From assembly GCA_026545225.1 (NCBI GenBank), contig CM048849.1, positions 52,956,836 to 53,020,835 on the forward strand: 64,000 nucleotides of DNA, in the 5' to 3' direction. The notes beneath the pieces are model-generated. The model saw nothing but the letters and a program-made list of their open reading frames with translations. It made no database searches and was not told the origin of the DNA. This DNA is from Cornus controversa (taxonomy: Eukaryota > Streptophyta > Magnoliopsida > Cornales > Cornaceae). Positions 10,412 through 22,791 of the stretch are shown here, in pieces. Position 1 is the stretch's first letter; every line of letters starts with the position of its first letter. Made by a program: the position numbers and the translations under genes.

Positions 10412-11745
10412 AATGGCGTTGTTGCCAAATCAAGTTTGGGAATTTAAAGCACAAATAATCAACACTACAATTTTTTTAGGAGCCCACCCAAACTTTCCTT
10501 CCTTCCCTTCTATTATTTTTATTTTATTTTTTTTAGTTTTTTTTATTATTATTATTTGAAGAAAAGAATGAAAAAAATAATATTTTCCATGGTAGGTTCT
10601 TATGATGCATTGCTTATGTTGATGCCACCATGAGACACTCTTACAAGAGGAACAATAGCTTTGTCATCCACGTAAGTACCTAATTCTTTTACATCATTTT
10701 TATTTTTTTATTTTTTAATTAGGAAAACATAGTATTTTTTTTAGGTTGATAATTTTCGCATGCAAACTCTATAATAGAATAACTTAGAAATATCCCTAAG
10801 GTCACACTTTCTTCATTTTTTTTCTTTTATTTTAGTTCTTTTTGTTTAAAAAAACAAAAAAGAAGAAAGACAACACACTCACTCATTTTTATTACTTCTT
10901 TTGTTTGTGCATCTTTAAATTAGCACATATATATATATATATTTTTGTGAATTTTAATTTAGCAATTTTGCAATAATATATTTTTTTTGTTTAAAAATAT
11001 TTATAAAAGTAGAGCTAACTCTTGGTAACTCCAATGAGCACCTTCCAACTTCACAATGTCTAGAAAAGTTTTGTCTAAGGAGTATGGATCTACCGTCATT
11101 AAGCAGGCCAAGTGCCTTTCCACACTTTCATGAGAATTTTCCTGGTTGTGTTGTTGGTAGACCTTAACTGGTAATCTTTAAGTTACTGTAACAAAAAAAT
11201 TTTGTAGGAGTTGTAATTTTATTTATTTATTTATTTATTTTTATTTTTGTTGAAAAAATAAGAAACAAAAATTGCATTTTTCCATGCATAATATTGAACT
11301 TTTCATGTGATTACTAATGCTTCATTTTTGTTTAATGAAAAGTTAAAGTAAATCAATTCATTCTGATTGAGGTAATATTCTTCCAACTTTCTATTTATGC
11401 TTAATTGTTATTTTGTTTAACGTTGAGGACAATGTTGAGTTTAGGTTTGGGAGTATGACATTAAGTTTCTAAATTTTCAGAAAAGCGTTGAATTTGCAAT
11501 TTTTGAAAAAATGTTTTGTGATAATGATAATTTTCACACTATGATTTGATTTCTTTTTTTTAGTATTAAATGAGTATAAATTTTTAAAATAAAATTTTTA
11601 AGCTTTAGTGCCTTAATAAGTTCATAAAAACTAAGATTTTATCCTATCTTTCAGTTAGAACAATTTTATAAATTTTTAAAACTCAGGAAAAACAAAATTC
11701 ACTAAAGCCCCATAATACGATTTGAAATTGATAAGTGACTGTATG
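10412..11745 (+). mobile_element. Internal non-coding region of Athila-derived LARD-like element
   Basis: Starts with a degenerate primer-binding site TGGCGTTGTTGCC at 10414-10426 followed by CAAGTTTGGG. It continues as AT-rich DNA without any recognisable gag or pol. At about 11420-11455 it has GTTGAGGACAATG then GTTTAGGTTTGGGAG, the same word pair seen at 2680-2710 in the first Athila-like element. Absence of coding capacity together with normal LTRs, PBS and PPT indicates a large non-autonomous derivative. Confidence 0.7.
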
Positions 11746-12909
11746 CAGGGACGGAGCCAGGATTTGGCTTCAGGGGGGGCACAATGTACTTGATAGAAGA
11801 AAAAAAACAGCTATGATAAGAAATATAAATTGTTTATATATAATCTCATGTCATATATATAATCTCAAATAAAAAGAACCAAAAATACTTAACAAAATAA
11901 ATTGTTCATATATAATCTCATCTATATATAATCTCAAATAAAAAGAATAAAAAAAAACTTCACAAATATAAGAACCAAAATATAAATTGATAGTATTTTC
12001 ATTAAATACAATTACAACTATCCTCGACGAGTTATCATATTACAATATTTATATCAGATAATGCCCTCTCATTTGAATTATGAAGAATTGATATTATGAT
12101 TAGAGGTGAAGATGATAAAGAAGAAAAATAAGGGAAGAGAATAATGAAAGTGATTTTTTTTTCTCAAAACCAATAGTAAATGGATGGTTCCATATGAGAA
12201 GAAAGAGAGAATGTATATGAAAGAAGCTAAATTTTGTTTAAGGTATAAACAAGATTGACTTACATATAGATACATTTACTTGGAATATGAGACGAAAAGG
12301 AGATTAAGAGTATTGAGGAAAAAAATCCAGATAACCAAATATCAAAATGGAAGGAAATTAAAATTTGTTAAAAAATTAATTATGAAGAAGGTTGTCAAAA
12401 TTAAACGAAGTCCAAAAGCAATTATTGTTTAGTTTTTTAGTTATATAATTCTTAGATTTCTTTAATAAATAAACCTATTTAGAGACTGGTTGTATCTTAA
12501 TTATTATAAATAAAAATTTAGATTATATATGTGTGTGTGTAAATATATATGTGTGCGCGCGCGCACGTTAACTGATTATATGATTAGTTAACTGGAATGT
12601 TCGAAAAAATTATATATGTGTGTCATGGCAGTGCAATTATCAGTGAGAAAAATATCCTCTCATTCAAAAATAAATAAAATTCAGGAGGGGCACTTTGTAA
12701 TTTTTTAAAAAATATATATACAAACTAAAAAATAAAAATTTCAGGGGGGGCACTTTGTAATTTTTTAAAAAATATATATACAAACTAAAAAATAAAAATT
12801 TCAGGGGGGGCACTTTGTAATTTTAAAATATATATATATACAAATTAAAAAAAATAAAAATTTCAGGGGGGGCACGTGCCCCCCCGGTCCTACACTCCCT
12901 CCGTCCCTG
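11746..12909. mobile_element. Non-autonomous hAT-type element, TSD ACTGTATG
   Basis: 1164 bp with 11-bp perfect TIRs (CAGGGACGGAG / CTCCGTCCCTG) and an 8-bp target duplication ACTGTATG at 11738-11745 and 12910-12917. No transposase frame is present. The right end carries a ~60-bp tandem repeat (12680-12880), each unit containing TTCAGGGGGGGCAC followed by TTTGTAATTTT and an AT tract. Confidence 0.9.
12680..12885. repeat. 60-bp tandem repeat in hAT right end
   Basis: Starts of TTCAGG at 12680, 12740, 12800 and 12862 give three full units and a partial one. The G-run (GGGGGGG) in each unit is read against a C-run (CCCCCCC) at 12878-12886, so the end can fold back on itself. Confidence 0.85.
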
Positions 12910-12917
12910 ACTGTATG

Positions 12918-13351
12918 TTAAAGATCCGACGAATAAAAGTGAAGATTTAACCCGGTGAGGTATTGTACCATTATTTTTATTTTGAGGGTTATATGCTAAT
13001 TACTCTATTTTTTTTCTTGAAATCCACATAATTTTGTTGGTTAGTCTCATTATTTTGTTCTTTTGGTCAAATATTAAGAATTCATCATGTTATGCCACAG
13101 AATTTTTTTTTGAGCTCATGTATGTTGAAGAACTATACCTATCTTTGTGAAATGATTTTAGGCCATCTTTCATTATTTGAGCCTTTCAAAAAAAAAAATT
13201 CTTTCTTATTTATAAATTACCACTTGTTAACCAGTTGAGCTTTTTGCCCATCCTTTCTTTTATAACCACATTTTTAGGTTTTTCGAGAATGGATGTGATA
13301 ATCAGTGAAGCTTTTTGGTCCAGCATTTCTTTTATAACCATTTTTAGGTTT
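12918..13351 (+). mobile_element. Internal region of family B element, continued
   Basis: Continuation of the LARD-like internal region between two insertions. It contains a partial tandem duplication: TTCTTTTATAACCA then TTTTTAGGTTTT occurs at about 13255-13285 and again at 13325-13351. No coding sequence. Confidence 0.6.
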
Positions 13352-14408
13352 TGTAATACCCCGTACTTTTGAGGTTATGTAATTTTAATTTGGTATTTTT
13401 TTTCTAATTGTTTAAATTGTTGATTGAGTGATATGTGATTTTAATTTGGTGTTGTTCTAATTGTTTAAAGTGTGGATTGAGTGTTTTAAATGTTAAATGT
13501 TTTACTTGTTTAAATTGTTATTGGGTGTCTTAAATGGTAATTGTTTGAGGTTGTTTAGTTTTTATTTTTTCTTTAGGTTGGGCCATGCTTTTGTACTTTC
13601 TATTATTTTATTTTTATTAATTATTTTTTTTTCATATTGGCTAGGGAGAGTTTGAGTTGAAATATTGAATTTGGGTCGGAGTATAATTGTTTAGGTGTTG
13701 GGTTAAGTGTATTTTAATATGGGGTATTATTTATTTATTTATTATTGTTTCCTCTTGAATTTATTGGGGATTCGATTAGAATCTCTAAAACATAAAAAAA
13801 TAAAAATAAAAGAGAACCCTAGAGAGAGAGAGAAAGAGGAGCCGCTAGTGAGAGAAAGTGAGAGGAAGAACCTCACTGGTTCTAGAGAGAGAAATCGAGA
13901 GGGAAGAGAGAGGAAGGAGGTCTCGGCCATGGTGGTGCCGGCGTGGCTCACGGTGGTGGGCCTTGCATGGCTGGGATGGTCTTGACTCATGGTTTTAGGG
14001 GCTGTTTGGTTAGCAGTAGGTGGCGAAGGTTTGGTTGATGGGTGGGCTGATATGTGTTTGGTTCTTGGTGTGCAAGGTGGTGATGGTGTTATGGTGGCAT
14101 TCAGTTTCGGCATCGGCAGCCATGGAAGCCAGAGATGGCTTGGTTGCGGCGAGATCTTGCGGATAGCTTAAGGGTTTTCGGATGGTAGTTGGCAGCATGG
14201 TAGCGGCTGGACTGAGGTTGTTATGGCTGGAGGTGCACCAATAATGTAGAGCTTATGGGTCTTATGGTGGCTAGGTGGTTCGGCCATTGGTCGATTTTCC
14301 TTGCGGGCTAGCCATGGTTAATGGTGGCCATGGTAAAGCAGGCGGTGGTGTTGTGATGGGTCTTAGTTGCTTGAAATTAAAGTAAGGTGGCAGCCATGGT
14401 GGTGTAAT

Positions 14409-14830
14409 AGAAGATGGCTGGAAGGTTCTTTCATGGTGGTGCAAGGTGTGGGTGAGCAGGTGGCCATAGGCTCGGTTTGGTTGAAGCTTATGATGGTGAG
14501 TCATTCAATATTTTATACTTCTATGTATGAATTGGTTTATTGATTCACATAGTAAAAACATGTTATAATATTATGGATAACAACCTTGCTCCTTGCTTGA
14601 ACATATGTGATTGAGTTCTAGAAGATGGCTGGAAGGTTCTTTCATGGTGGTGCAAGGTGTGGGTGAGCAGGTGGCCATAGGCTCGGTTTGGTTGAAGCTT
14701 GTGATGGTGAGTCATTCAATATTTTATACTTCCATGTATGAATTGGTTTATTGATTCACATAGTAAAAACATGTTATAATATTATGGATAACAACCTTGC
14801 TCCTTGCTTGAACATATGTGATTGAGTTCT
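14409..14830. repeat. 211-bp tandem duplication
   Basis: Two head-to-tail copies, 14409-14619 and 14620-14830, almost identical (starting AGAAGATGGCTGGAAGG). Located inside the solo LTR. Confidence 0.92.
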
Positions 14831-15433
14831 CCGAGTCTTCTGTGCTACATTCACAACTGTTTGGGTGCATGAGATGGGTCTGATCATATTTGGTGGATTA
14901 ATTTTCAATTCATTGTAGAGCAATTCAAGAAATTGGGCTGAGGTTAATATGCTTAGTTGGGCTGCCATAGTTTTGACATTGGGTCTTGTTTGGGCAGCTA
15001 TGATTTGGCTAACTTGCATGGTTGACAATGAGCAGCTAGTGTATGGTTTAGTTTATGGATTGACCCAATGAAATTCAAATTAGGCCCAATATCAATTTAA
15101 AATGGAATGGATTGATTTTATAGGCTTGGCTTGACATGGGACCGGACCGAAATTGTGGGCTTTGGATTTCTGGATTGGCAATGGATTCGCAGGCTTTTGG
15201 ATAAAAACCCGAGGCAAGTTGATATTTGCTCTTTTCTCCTATTCGTCTATATTTAATTTACATATATTTTATATATATGTGCATACATGATTTAATGTGT
15301 ATAGAATTTATATATATAAAAATATGTATATATAAATTCAATGTGTTAGTATTTTTAAATACTTACTTGCATTAAATGTATATATATATAATAAAATATA
15401 CATATATATTGAAAATTATTATGTGTACGAATA

Positions 15434-15442
15434 TATATATAA

Positions 15443-15493
<51 letters not shown>

Positions 15494-15494
15494 T
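15434..15494. repeat. AT/TA microsatellite
   Basis: Nearly pure alternating AT with a single GT interruption. Confidence 0.9.
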
Positions 15495-15697
15495 TGATGA
15501 CTATGGACATGGTGATTTAAATTATTTTATTTGAAATTATGTTTTGCAATTTAAATTGTGGTTGATAAAGGTGTTTGTGTTATAATTTATTTACGTGATG
15601 ACTATGGACATGGGGATTTAAATTGTTTTATTTGAAATTATGTTTTTGCAGTTTAAATCGTGGTTGATAAAGGTGATTGTGTTGTAATTTATTCACG
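15495..15697. repeat. 101-bp tandem duplication
   Basis: Copies start at 15495 and 15596, each beginning TGATGACTATGGACATGG. Confidence 0.85.
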
Positions 15698-16440
15698 TGT
15701 TTTGATACTTCAGTGCAATTGGTGTATTATTTTATGTGCATTATTTGTTAATGCGCATGTATGTGTTAGTTAACTTTTTTGTACAATTAAATGTGCTCGT
15801 TGACTAAATTGTTAAATTATGTCTCATTTTATGTATACAATGGTAATTGTTATTTATACTTGTGGATGTATAATTGGTGCTTTTATATTATGTCAGGTTA
15901 TGTGCACAAATTGTATACGGTTGTTTGTACTTGCCGATATGTTTTTGTCGATTTAAATACATTGAATATTAAATGTTCTAGGATTAAATTGTAATATTGA
16001 TTGTATTACTTATTTATATATAAATTAAATTATTTTGAAATTATGATGCAAAAGTCAACTTGCTGCGGCAATAAAAGATTGTTCAGCATATTCTTGTTGA
16101 GCTTTGAGCTCACCCCCTCCCAGACTTTGCAGGTTAGGTTGTTGACACGGAGACAATTTACGAGACTTGGTAGTACCGGTCGAAGAGGTAGCAGTATGGG
16201 ATCATAGAATTCATTCCTGTCTAGTTTTTGAGATATTGTATATATTTTTAGGATTTGTATGGAAGAAATATATTTAATATTATCTTCCAATATAATAGCA
16301 TTTGTCCAGGACTTTATGTCTAAAGGGACTATTTGGAGACTTTAGATTTTTTCTTTCTTCCTTTATTTTATTTTAATTTTGTTTTTATTTATTTTTCATA
16401 TCCCAGATTTCTCTTCGAAAATTCGAGGTGTGACAGGTTT

Positions 16441-17452
16441 TTCGAGAATGGATGTGATCAATGTACAAGTGGGTGCAAAAAAAAAAAAAAGGGAGTATAA
16501 TTGTTGATGAGATTTTGAGAAGTATATACAAAAAGAAGTGAAATAGAAATCATTCAATTGACAAAACTTTCGAAGAAAAATTTGAAAGTACTCTAAGTGA
16601 GTTAGTTCTTCCCAAGCATTCTCGAATACATTATCGATATCACTTTTTTATCTTCTTTCTACTAAAGTTACATCCTAATAAAAGTCCTTTTTGATCTGAA
16701 GGATAGCATAGTTTGGATATGGACATGACTGAGCTATATTGTTATGTGGTATAAATTTTTAATATTTGACATTCCTTTCATGAGACCCTATGCATTTTCT
16801 TGAAAAATTCGTTCTTCATTGAAAAATATGTGAGATAATTTGCATTTGTTATACATTATTCTACTCACATATGTGAGATAATTTGCATTTGTTATACATT
16901 ATTCTACTCACATAAACTTGAGTGCAAAATTAGTCAATCTCTTAGTGTTCAATTTTGAGTGAAATATCATAAGTGAGATTTGAAATCAAAGCTAATTTTC
17001 TAAGAAAATCTGAAATGCAGTTGCTTAAAAATTGAGAATTATATTATTGGTGGCTATTCACACACACACTCTGAGTCAAGAATAGTAAATAAATTTTTTA
17101 ACTTTTAGATAGTGTTTAATCTTTTCTTTTAATTCTTATTACACACTAAAGTGGAATGGTTGAGTTATTCTTGATTTATACACATTAATAGAGAAAAAAA
17201 AATCTTTGAGTGTTAATTACCATTTTTTAATGTTTGTGGGTATCATCACTGAAACCCTCATGAGGCTATAGCTCGTCCACTTAGGATAAACTAGTGGTTT
17301 AAGGCCTTATTGCAGATGGTAAATGCAATTGAAACAGCCTGCGAAAGTGGCACATCTTTAGTTAGGAGTTAAATAAAAGTAGCAGTTTTGTGCTCTAATT
17401 TCTTTTGCATATATTTGCTAGAGGACTAGCAAAAGCTCGTTTGGGGGTAATT
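16441..17452 (+). mobile_element. 3' internal region and polypurine tract of family B element
   Basis: Resumes the host element after the solo LTR (TTCGAGAATGGATGTGAT matches 13280-13300). It contains a 43-bp tandem duplication (16828-16870, 16871-16913). From about 17226 to 17430 a block homologous to 3765-3960 of the first Athila-like element appears (GTTTGTGGGTATCA, CTATAGCTCGTCCACT, GAGGACTAGCAA), followed by the PPT CGTTTGGGGGTAATT. No genes. Confidence 0.7.
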
Positions 17453-18663
17453 TGATAAGTGCACAAAATATGTTATTTTATATCTCAAAATAAGTCTTTA
17501 ATTACTCTTTTACTTTATTTAAATATTATTATCTTTGCATTTTATGTTTTATAGGGGTTGATTTCCAAATAAGAAGAAAAGTAGCAAAAAAAGGGCTAAA
17601 AATGATATATATAGCCAAAGATGAACATAAGAAAAATTTTAGGAAAGATGGTATTCTGTGCAATCTACTTCACAAGAGGTCACAAGTTCAAAATTTTACA
17701 AAATATTTTTTACACGGCCACGTCTGCAATCCAGAAGTCAAATTAAAGATATGGAGATCAAATATTAGATATTTCAATTCAAAATTTTAAATTTTGAATT
17801 TTTGGTTTTAAATTTTGTATTTTAAATTTTTCTCACCTAAATCATTCTCCTCTTACTCTATAAATAGGGGGTCTTAGGGGATGGTGAAAGTAGTTAGAAA
17901 ATTATAGAGAAATTATAGAAAAAAATAGTGTAATTGTTTTATTGATTCAATGAAGAATAGTAGTTTCATTTTTATTTGTTTATTTTCTATTAATATGCAA
18001 GCGTAAACATCCTTCTCAAGGGAGTGATGAAGCCACCATGGCTGAAGTATAAGTAAGTTATTTTATTTTCTTGTCTACTTTTTCCTCCCAAGCGCATTCT
18101 TCTACTCTTCTATTTTGAATTTTTATTTTCTAAAATTAGAGGGAGGATTCTTCGTGTTTGCCAAATAATGGTAATTCGTAGAATGTCTACCTCTGTTTAC
18201 CTAGCCAATGTGCATTAGATTAAGTAAAGAAATATCTCTCTCATATATAATCAAGTCATTCTTTTTTATTCCATATTTTCTTTCATCTTTCTAAGTTCTA
18301 ATTGGATTGGTGAAGTGTATTGATTATTGGAGGAAAAACTAGATAAGAATATTAAAAAACTTTATTTATATGGATCCATGGTGGTGAATTCTATTTCCTT
18401 GAGATTTGTCCCATCATTTGATCTAAGACATTTAATATTAGTTTTTATTATATAAAAAAAAATCAAAATTTTATTTTTAAATATTCATTTTTCATCTCAA
18501 GAGATTTAGGTTTTGAATTTTAGACTTGTTACTAATTCTCACTTGAGAGTGGTTCGACCTACTTACTACTATACAGTTTTTAGTAAAATTTTTGCAGGTT
18601 TTATTATTTTTTGTACGAAGTGTAGAAAAGCAACGACAAACATCCACTATTCTACACCCGTCA
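17453..18663 (+). mobile_element. Right LTR of Athila-derived non-coding element (family B)
   Basis: 1211-bp direct repeat of 9254-10411, preceded by a normal PPT and ending CTACACCCGTCA. The TATA box is at 17859-17866. The next bases, GAAGT, should be the target duplication but are not found left of 9254. The 62-residue open frame at 17602-17790 is LTR sequence shared with the left copy and not a gene. Confidence 0.88.
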
Positions 18664-18970
18664 GAAGTATCCCTACATCAAGGCCTTGTGAGCTAAGGAT
18701 CTTCCTTTAAAATGATTGCTGCAAACTCTCTCGTGAATTTCTCTGAGGACCTCTCTAGCTTCAGAAGGTGTTAAAAATTTGAGCGATGGGCCCTAGTATA
18801 ATCATCTGTAGAGACGACCATTGATGATAGAATACTTCGCTGCTTTCATTATGAGCTTCCTTGTTCAAATATGCCATGAGTGGGTCAATCCAGCTTGTCT
18901 CTCTCGGGATTACGAGCACCCGATGGGATTTTCCTATGCTCGGCTTGTCTAGGACCTTTATCGTGGACAC
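18664..18970 (-). pseudogene. Tat-clade RNase H-integrase linker and integrase zinc finger
   Basis: Read leftwards: SIGKSHRVLVIPRETSWIDP (linker typical of Tat elements), then, after frame changes, a stretch at 18777-18664 giving SEAREVLREIHERVCSNHFK and GRSLAHKALM, a stop codon (TAG at a usual Gln/Arg position), then GYF. This is the HHCC zinc finger, ending exactly at the LTR of the inserted family B element. Confidence 0.85.
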
Positions 18971-19169
18971 CCTGGTCAGTAATTTGTCAGCATAAGAAGC
19001 CGAACAGACCAGACGATCCGCTTCTTTATTCTATTCCGTCGGGACATGGCTGAGCTTGATTTGATCAAATCCTGTTATTTCTTTGATCACTACTTCTCAG
19101 TACACGTTAATTTTCTTTTCTTTGGTGTGATATTCTCCGCTAACTTGGTTCACAATTAATTGAGAATCA

Positions 19170-19504
19170 CTAAAAATCAATATTCTTTACCCGTAAGGAT
19201 TTTTCTAGTCGCAGGCCTGCCAAGAGCGCTTCATATTCAACTACGTTGTTTGATGCATCAAATTCAAACTTACAACATGGTGAAGCGTTGTTCCATTCGG
19301 GGTCTTGATTTATATTCCAGCCCCAGCTCCTGTTTGACTTATCGATCCATCCAAGTAGATTTCCCATATCGGGTCAACGCGATTCTCTTTTTCGTCATCC
19401 AATTTATATTCCAGCAGGAAACATGCTACTACTTGACCATTTTTTGTTGTTTTGGGTTCAAAACGAATGTCAAAAGAGCTGAGATCTAATGCCCACTTCA
19501 TCAT
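19170..19504 (-). pseudogene. Additional (archaeal-type) RNase H of Tat-clade element
   Basis: Two overlapping frames give WEIYLDGSISQTGAGAGI and CCKFEFDASNNVVEYEALLAG. This is the second RNase H domain that marks the Tat/Ogre clade of Ty3/gypsy elements. A frameshift near 19310-19367 breaks it. Confidence 0.88.
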
Positions 19505-19538
19505 TTTCCCGACATTTTCGATTTGCTGAGGATTGCCC

Positions 19539-19898
19539 TTAATAGTGTAGAGCCGTCAACACTATTATGGTGTGAGGTTCAAAATAATGCCTCAATTTTT
19601 TCTTTGCGTGCACTGGGGCCATGATTAATTTTTCTTCATTTGAGTATCTTTGTTCAGCATCGGTTATTGTCTTGTTGGTATAGAACACTGGATGTTGCTT
19701 TCGATCTTCCTCTCTGATCAGCGCTGCGCTTGTTGACATTTGAGATGCTACGAGGTATAGATACAATGGTGGCCTTTTGGAATTCAACAGGATCGGCGGG
19801 TTTAACATATATTCCTTTAATTTCTTCAAGGCCTCTGATTGGTCTCTTCCCCACACATCTTTCCCTCTTTTTTGATGGCATAAAAAAAAGTCTTGCAT
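19539..19898 (-). pseudogene. Tat-clade reverse transcriptase end and first RNase H
   Basis: A 119-residue frame with WGRDQSEALKKLKEYMLNPP, LYLYLVASQMSTSAALIREE and HPVFYTNKTITDAEQRYSNE. This is the connection and RNase H of a Ty3/gypsy polyprotein. It ends in a stop before the additional RNase H. Confidence 0.88.
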
Positions 19899-20128
19899 CT
19901 GTCAGAGAGTCAGGAGATGAATCAGCTTAGTGCTGCTATTCGTCTAGTTAGGATCTATACCTCTTTATTTTGGTTTAGAATTTTGGACAATGACTGTTGT
20001 TTGTGCTGGACTTGCGTCGATTCTTGTGCGATTGACTATATGTCCGAGGAATGTCCGAAGGAAACCCTGAACGAACATTTCAATGGGTATAGTTTCATGT
20101 TGTACCTTTTAAGGATATTGAATACTTC

Positions 20129-20416
20129 TTACAAGTGTGTCAAGTGATCTTCCTTCCTTAAGCTTTTGACTACCATGTCGTCTATATAAGCCTTTACCAT
20201 TTTGTTGATCTGATCTTTGAACTTTTTGTTAATCAGGCACTGGTAGGTTGCCCATGCGTTCTTCAATCCGAAGGGCATTACTCTGTAGCAGTAAGTTTTG
20301 CTTCCTGTGATGAAGGATATTTTTTCCTTATCCCTCGAATCCATTGGGATTTGATTATAACTCGAGTATGCGTTCAGGAAGGTTAATCGTTCGTATCCTG
20401 CTGTGGCATCCACCAT
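20129..20416 (-). pseudogene. Tat-clade reverse transcriptase core
   Basis: A 95-residue frame containing LTFLNAYSSYNQIPM, the MPFGLKNAWATYQ block and the catalytic YIDDMVVKS motif. The catalytic YxDD is intact, but upstream (20417-20900) and downstream (19900-20128) frames are broken, so the gene is dead. Upstream RT residues such as GWLSNAVVV can be read across a stop at 20500-20560. Confidence 0.88.
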
Positions 20417-21924
20417 CTAATCGATCTTTGGGAGTGGGTAACAGTCTTTCAAGCAAGCTTTGTTTAAGTTGGTGAAGTCAATGCATACCTTCCATTTCTC
20501 ATTTTTCTTCTTTACCACTACTGCGTTCGAGAGCCAATCTGGATATTTTACTTATTTGATGAATCTGACATACATTAGTTACTCTACTTCCTCCGCGATT
20601 ATTCTGTTTCTTTCTAGAGCGAATCTTCTTTGCTTCTGTTTGACAGGGGTGCTCGTAGGATCTACGTTTAGACTGTGGCTTGCTAGGGTCGGATCTATTC
20701 CGGGCATGTTTAGGTGGCTCCAAGCGAATACATTGATTTTTTTTTTTGCAATATTTCAACCAAAATTTTCTTCTCACGTTTTGGCAAGAGTGAACCAATT
20801 TGAGTGTTCCACTCGTGATCTTTTCACTGAGAAGTATTGTCTGGAGGGGTTCTATAATTTGCGTGGGTTTTTCTTCCTCTTCTTCTTCGGGGTAGTTGTG
20901 TTTTTATGATTACTATTGAGAATTGGTGCTGATACGAGTCTTATTCTTCTCCTTCTCTATTGTGTGCTTGACCGTTAATGCACAGTATTCCTTGGCTGCC
21001 ACTTGGTTACTAAGAAAGTCTACTGTTCTCTTCCCGTTTGGTGCCAGACACCTCATTACTTGGTACAGGGTGGAGGGGATTCCATGCATCCTATGGATCC
21101 AACCTCTACCCATAGTGAGATTGTAGAAAAAATGGACATCTACAATTGCTTTTTCAATGTTCTCTGAGCCGCTGTTACTGATAATGAAATCACTCCGACT
21201 GGGACGACCTTGTTTCTGTCGAATCCCACGAGTGGATTTTCAGCTAACTTGATTTGGTCCGCTCCGAGTTCTAATTGTTCATAGACCCTAAAGGTCATAA
21301 TGTCGGCGCTTGATCATGCATCAACGAGTGCTCTTTTGATAAAGCAATTTGCTACCAAGAGGTTGATTACCAACAGATCCTCATGTGGTAGCTGTACTCT
21401 CATCAGGTCTGGATCTCCAAATGTGATCTGGAGGCCAACGTCCTTGCTTTGAATTGAATTTATCTCTCCCATTCTTTGTAGTTTCTTTGCCTGGCGAAAA
21501 TGGGATAGGTTTGCGTTTCATTATTATTGACTTACGTATCCGTGTATGGTGTTGATCGTTCAGATATGATTCAAATTCTAATTCTCCCTTCTATGCTTGC
21601 TGATCTGGCGTTCATTCTGCTATATCTGATTCTTCACTACAAACTTGGCTAATCCTCATTTGGTTATGATTGCCTCAGTCTGTCCCTTCAGATTCCTACA
21701 TTCGTTGGTGGTATAGCCAAAATCCCAATGGAAGGTCAGTGTTTATTTCGATCCTTCTATTCTGCTGGGATTCTAATAGGGGCGACGCCCGGAATATGCC
21801 TCTATCTTTGTTCTCTTGGTAGAGTCTCGCCAAGGAACATTTCAATAGTGTATTTTTTTCTTCGTATCTGGGATTCTTTTCTGGCTTTACAAGGGTCGGT
21901 GGAGCTCTGCTCTGGTCCCTCGAC

Positions 21925-22791
21925 TTAACCTTTGTTGACGCACTGTTTCATCTTCTTTGAGTCTGAGATACCCCTATGCCTTGGCGTCAGGTCTCCCATG
22001 TTTTTGGGAGTCTTTCTAACCAAAGACGCGTGGAATTTTGTTCCGGGAATCACAACCACTTTAAAGGCCTCCACCGCTGCGACCTGGTCACAATTATCTT
22101 TCAGGGATATTTCTAGATTAAACCTGGTCAAGAAGGACTTTAGAGTTTCCCCTTTCGCTTGTCTCATGGTGAAGAGGGATGATTTGGGTTTCTTCTGCCT
22201 TCGGTTCCCAATATATTGTGCAATGAAGAGTTTGCACAGCTTATGGAAACTGGGGATCGCCCCTGGTGGTTGTTATTTGAACCAAGTTAGGGCAGCTCCG
22301 GTTAAACTAGTTGGAAAGATTTTACACATGAGGTTCTCGTCTTTGACATTTAATTTCATTTTCTACTGAACGTGGTATAAATGATCAACGGGGTCGATTA
22401 TCCTGTCGAAGGTTGTGAAGCTTGGAAGGACAAATTTTCTCAGATTTTGGAATTTTCGTATTTCCTCAATAAAAGGTGATTAGATCACCCTACTGGTTAC
22501 CTGTGTGGCTAGGTCCATAGGGGTCTGACTTTTCAGGTCTTTAATCTGGGTATTGACTTTTTTTTTGAGCTGGTCAATTATCGTTTGGAATGGGGCGTCT
22601 GATTTGGAGCCATAATGCTCCGATCGGGCTGGTAGTTGGGATTTCTCGTGAGGCGGGTCATGATTTCCAGAACCTTTTCGCTTTAATGGGAGAACATTGG
22701 TCTGCTTTCTGGTAAGGCGAGCCAACCTTGCTTGAAATAGTTCGTTGTGCCTGTTGGATTCTTCTAGTTGTTGCCGCAGTTGCTGCAACAT
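21925..22791 (-). pseudogene. Tat-clade gag
   Basis: Read leftwards from 22791, the first frame starts LQQLRQQLEESNRHNELFQ (coiled-coil N-terminus). After one or more frame breaks, PVDHLYHVQ, MCKIFPTSLTGAALTWF and the block MRQAKGETLKSFLTRFN follow, a standard plant gypsy gag capsid region. 20900-21925 continues as decayed protease/RT-leader DNA without an open frame. Confidence 0.85.

Larger units (their letters stand above)
13352..16435 (+). mobile_element. 3.1-kb solo LTR, Tekay/Del type, TSD GGTTT
   Basis: Begins TGTAATACCCCGTAC and ends TTCGAGGTGTGACA, hallmark LTR ends of Tekay/Del chromoviruses. It is flanked by GGTTT at 13347-13351 and 16436-16440. No PBS, PPT or pol lies between these ends, so it is read as one long solo LTR. 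Inside are a GA-rich leader-like stretch (13810-13920), G-rich pseudo-coding frames with many GGTGG words (13930-14500), a 211-bp duplication, an AT microsatellite (15434-15494) and a 101-bp duplication. Clade assignment is from LTR ends only. Confidence 0.8.

Noticed and set aside
13707..14198. Frames of 60-123 residues in the GC-richer part of the solo LTR
   Set aside because: Open on both strands, low-complexity, inside a region bounded by LTR ends and TSD; no recognised domain.
20460..22369. Plus-strand frames up to 149 residues
   Set aside because: Antisense shadows of the minus-strand Tat gag-pol.
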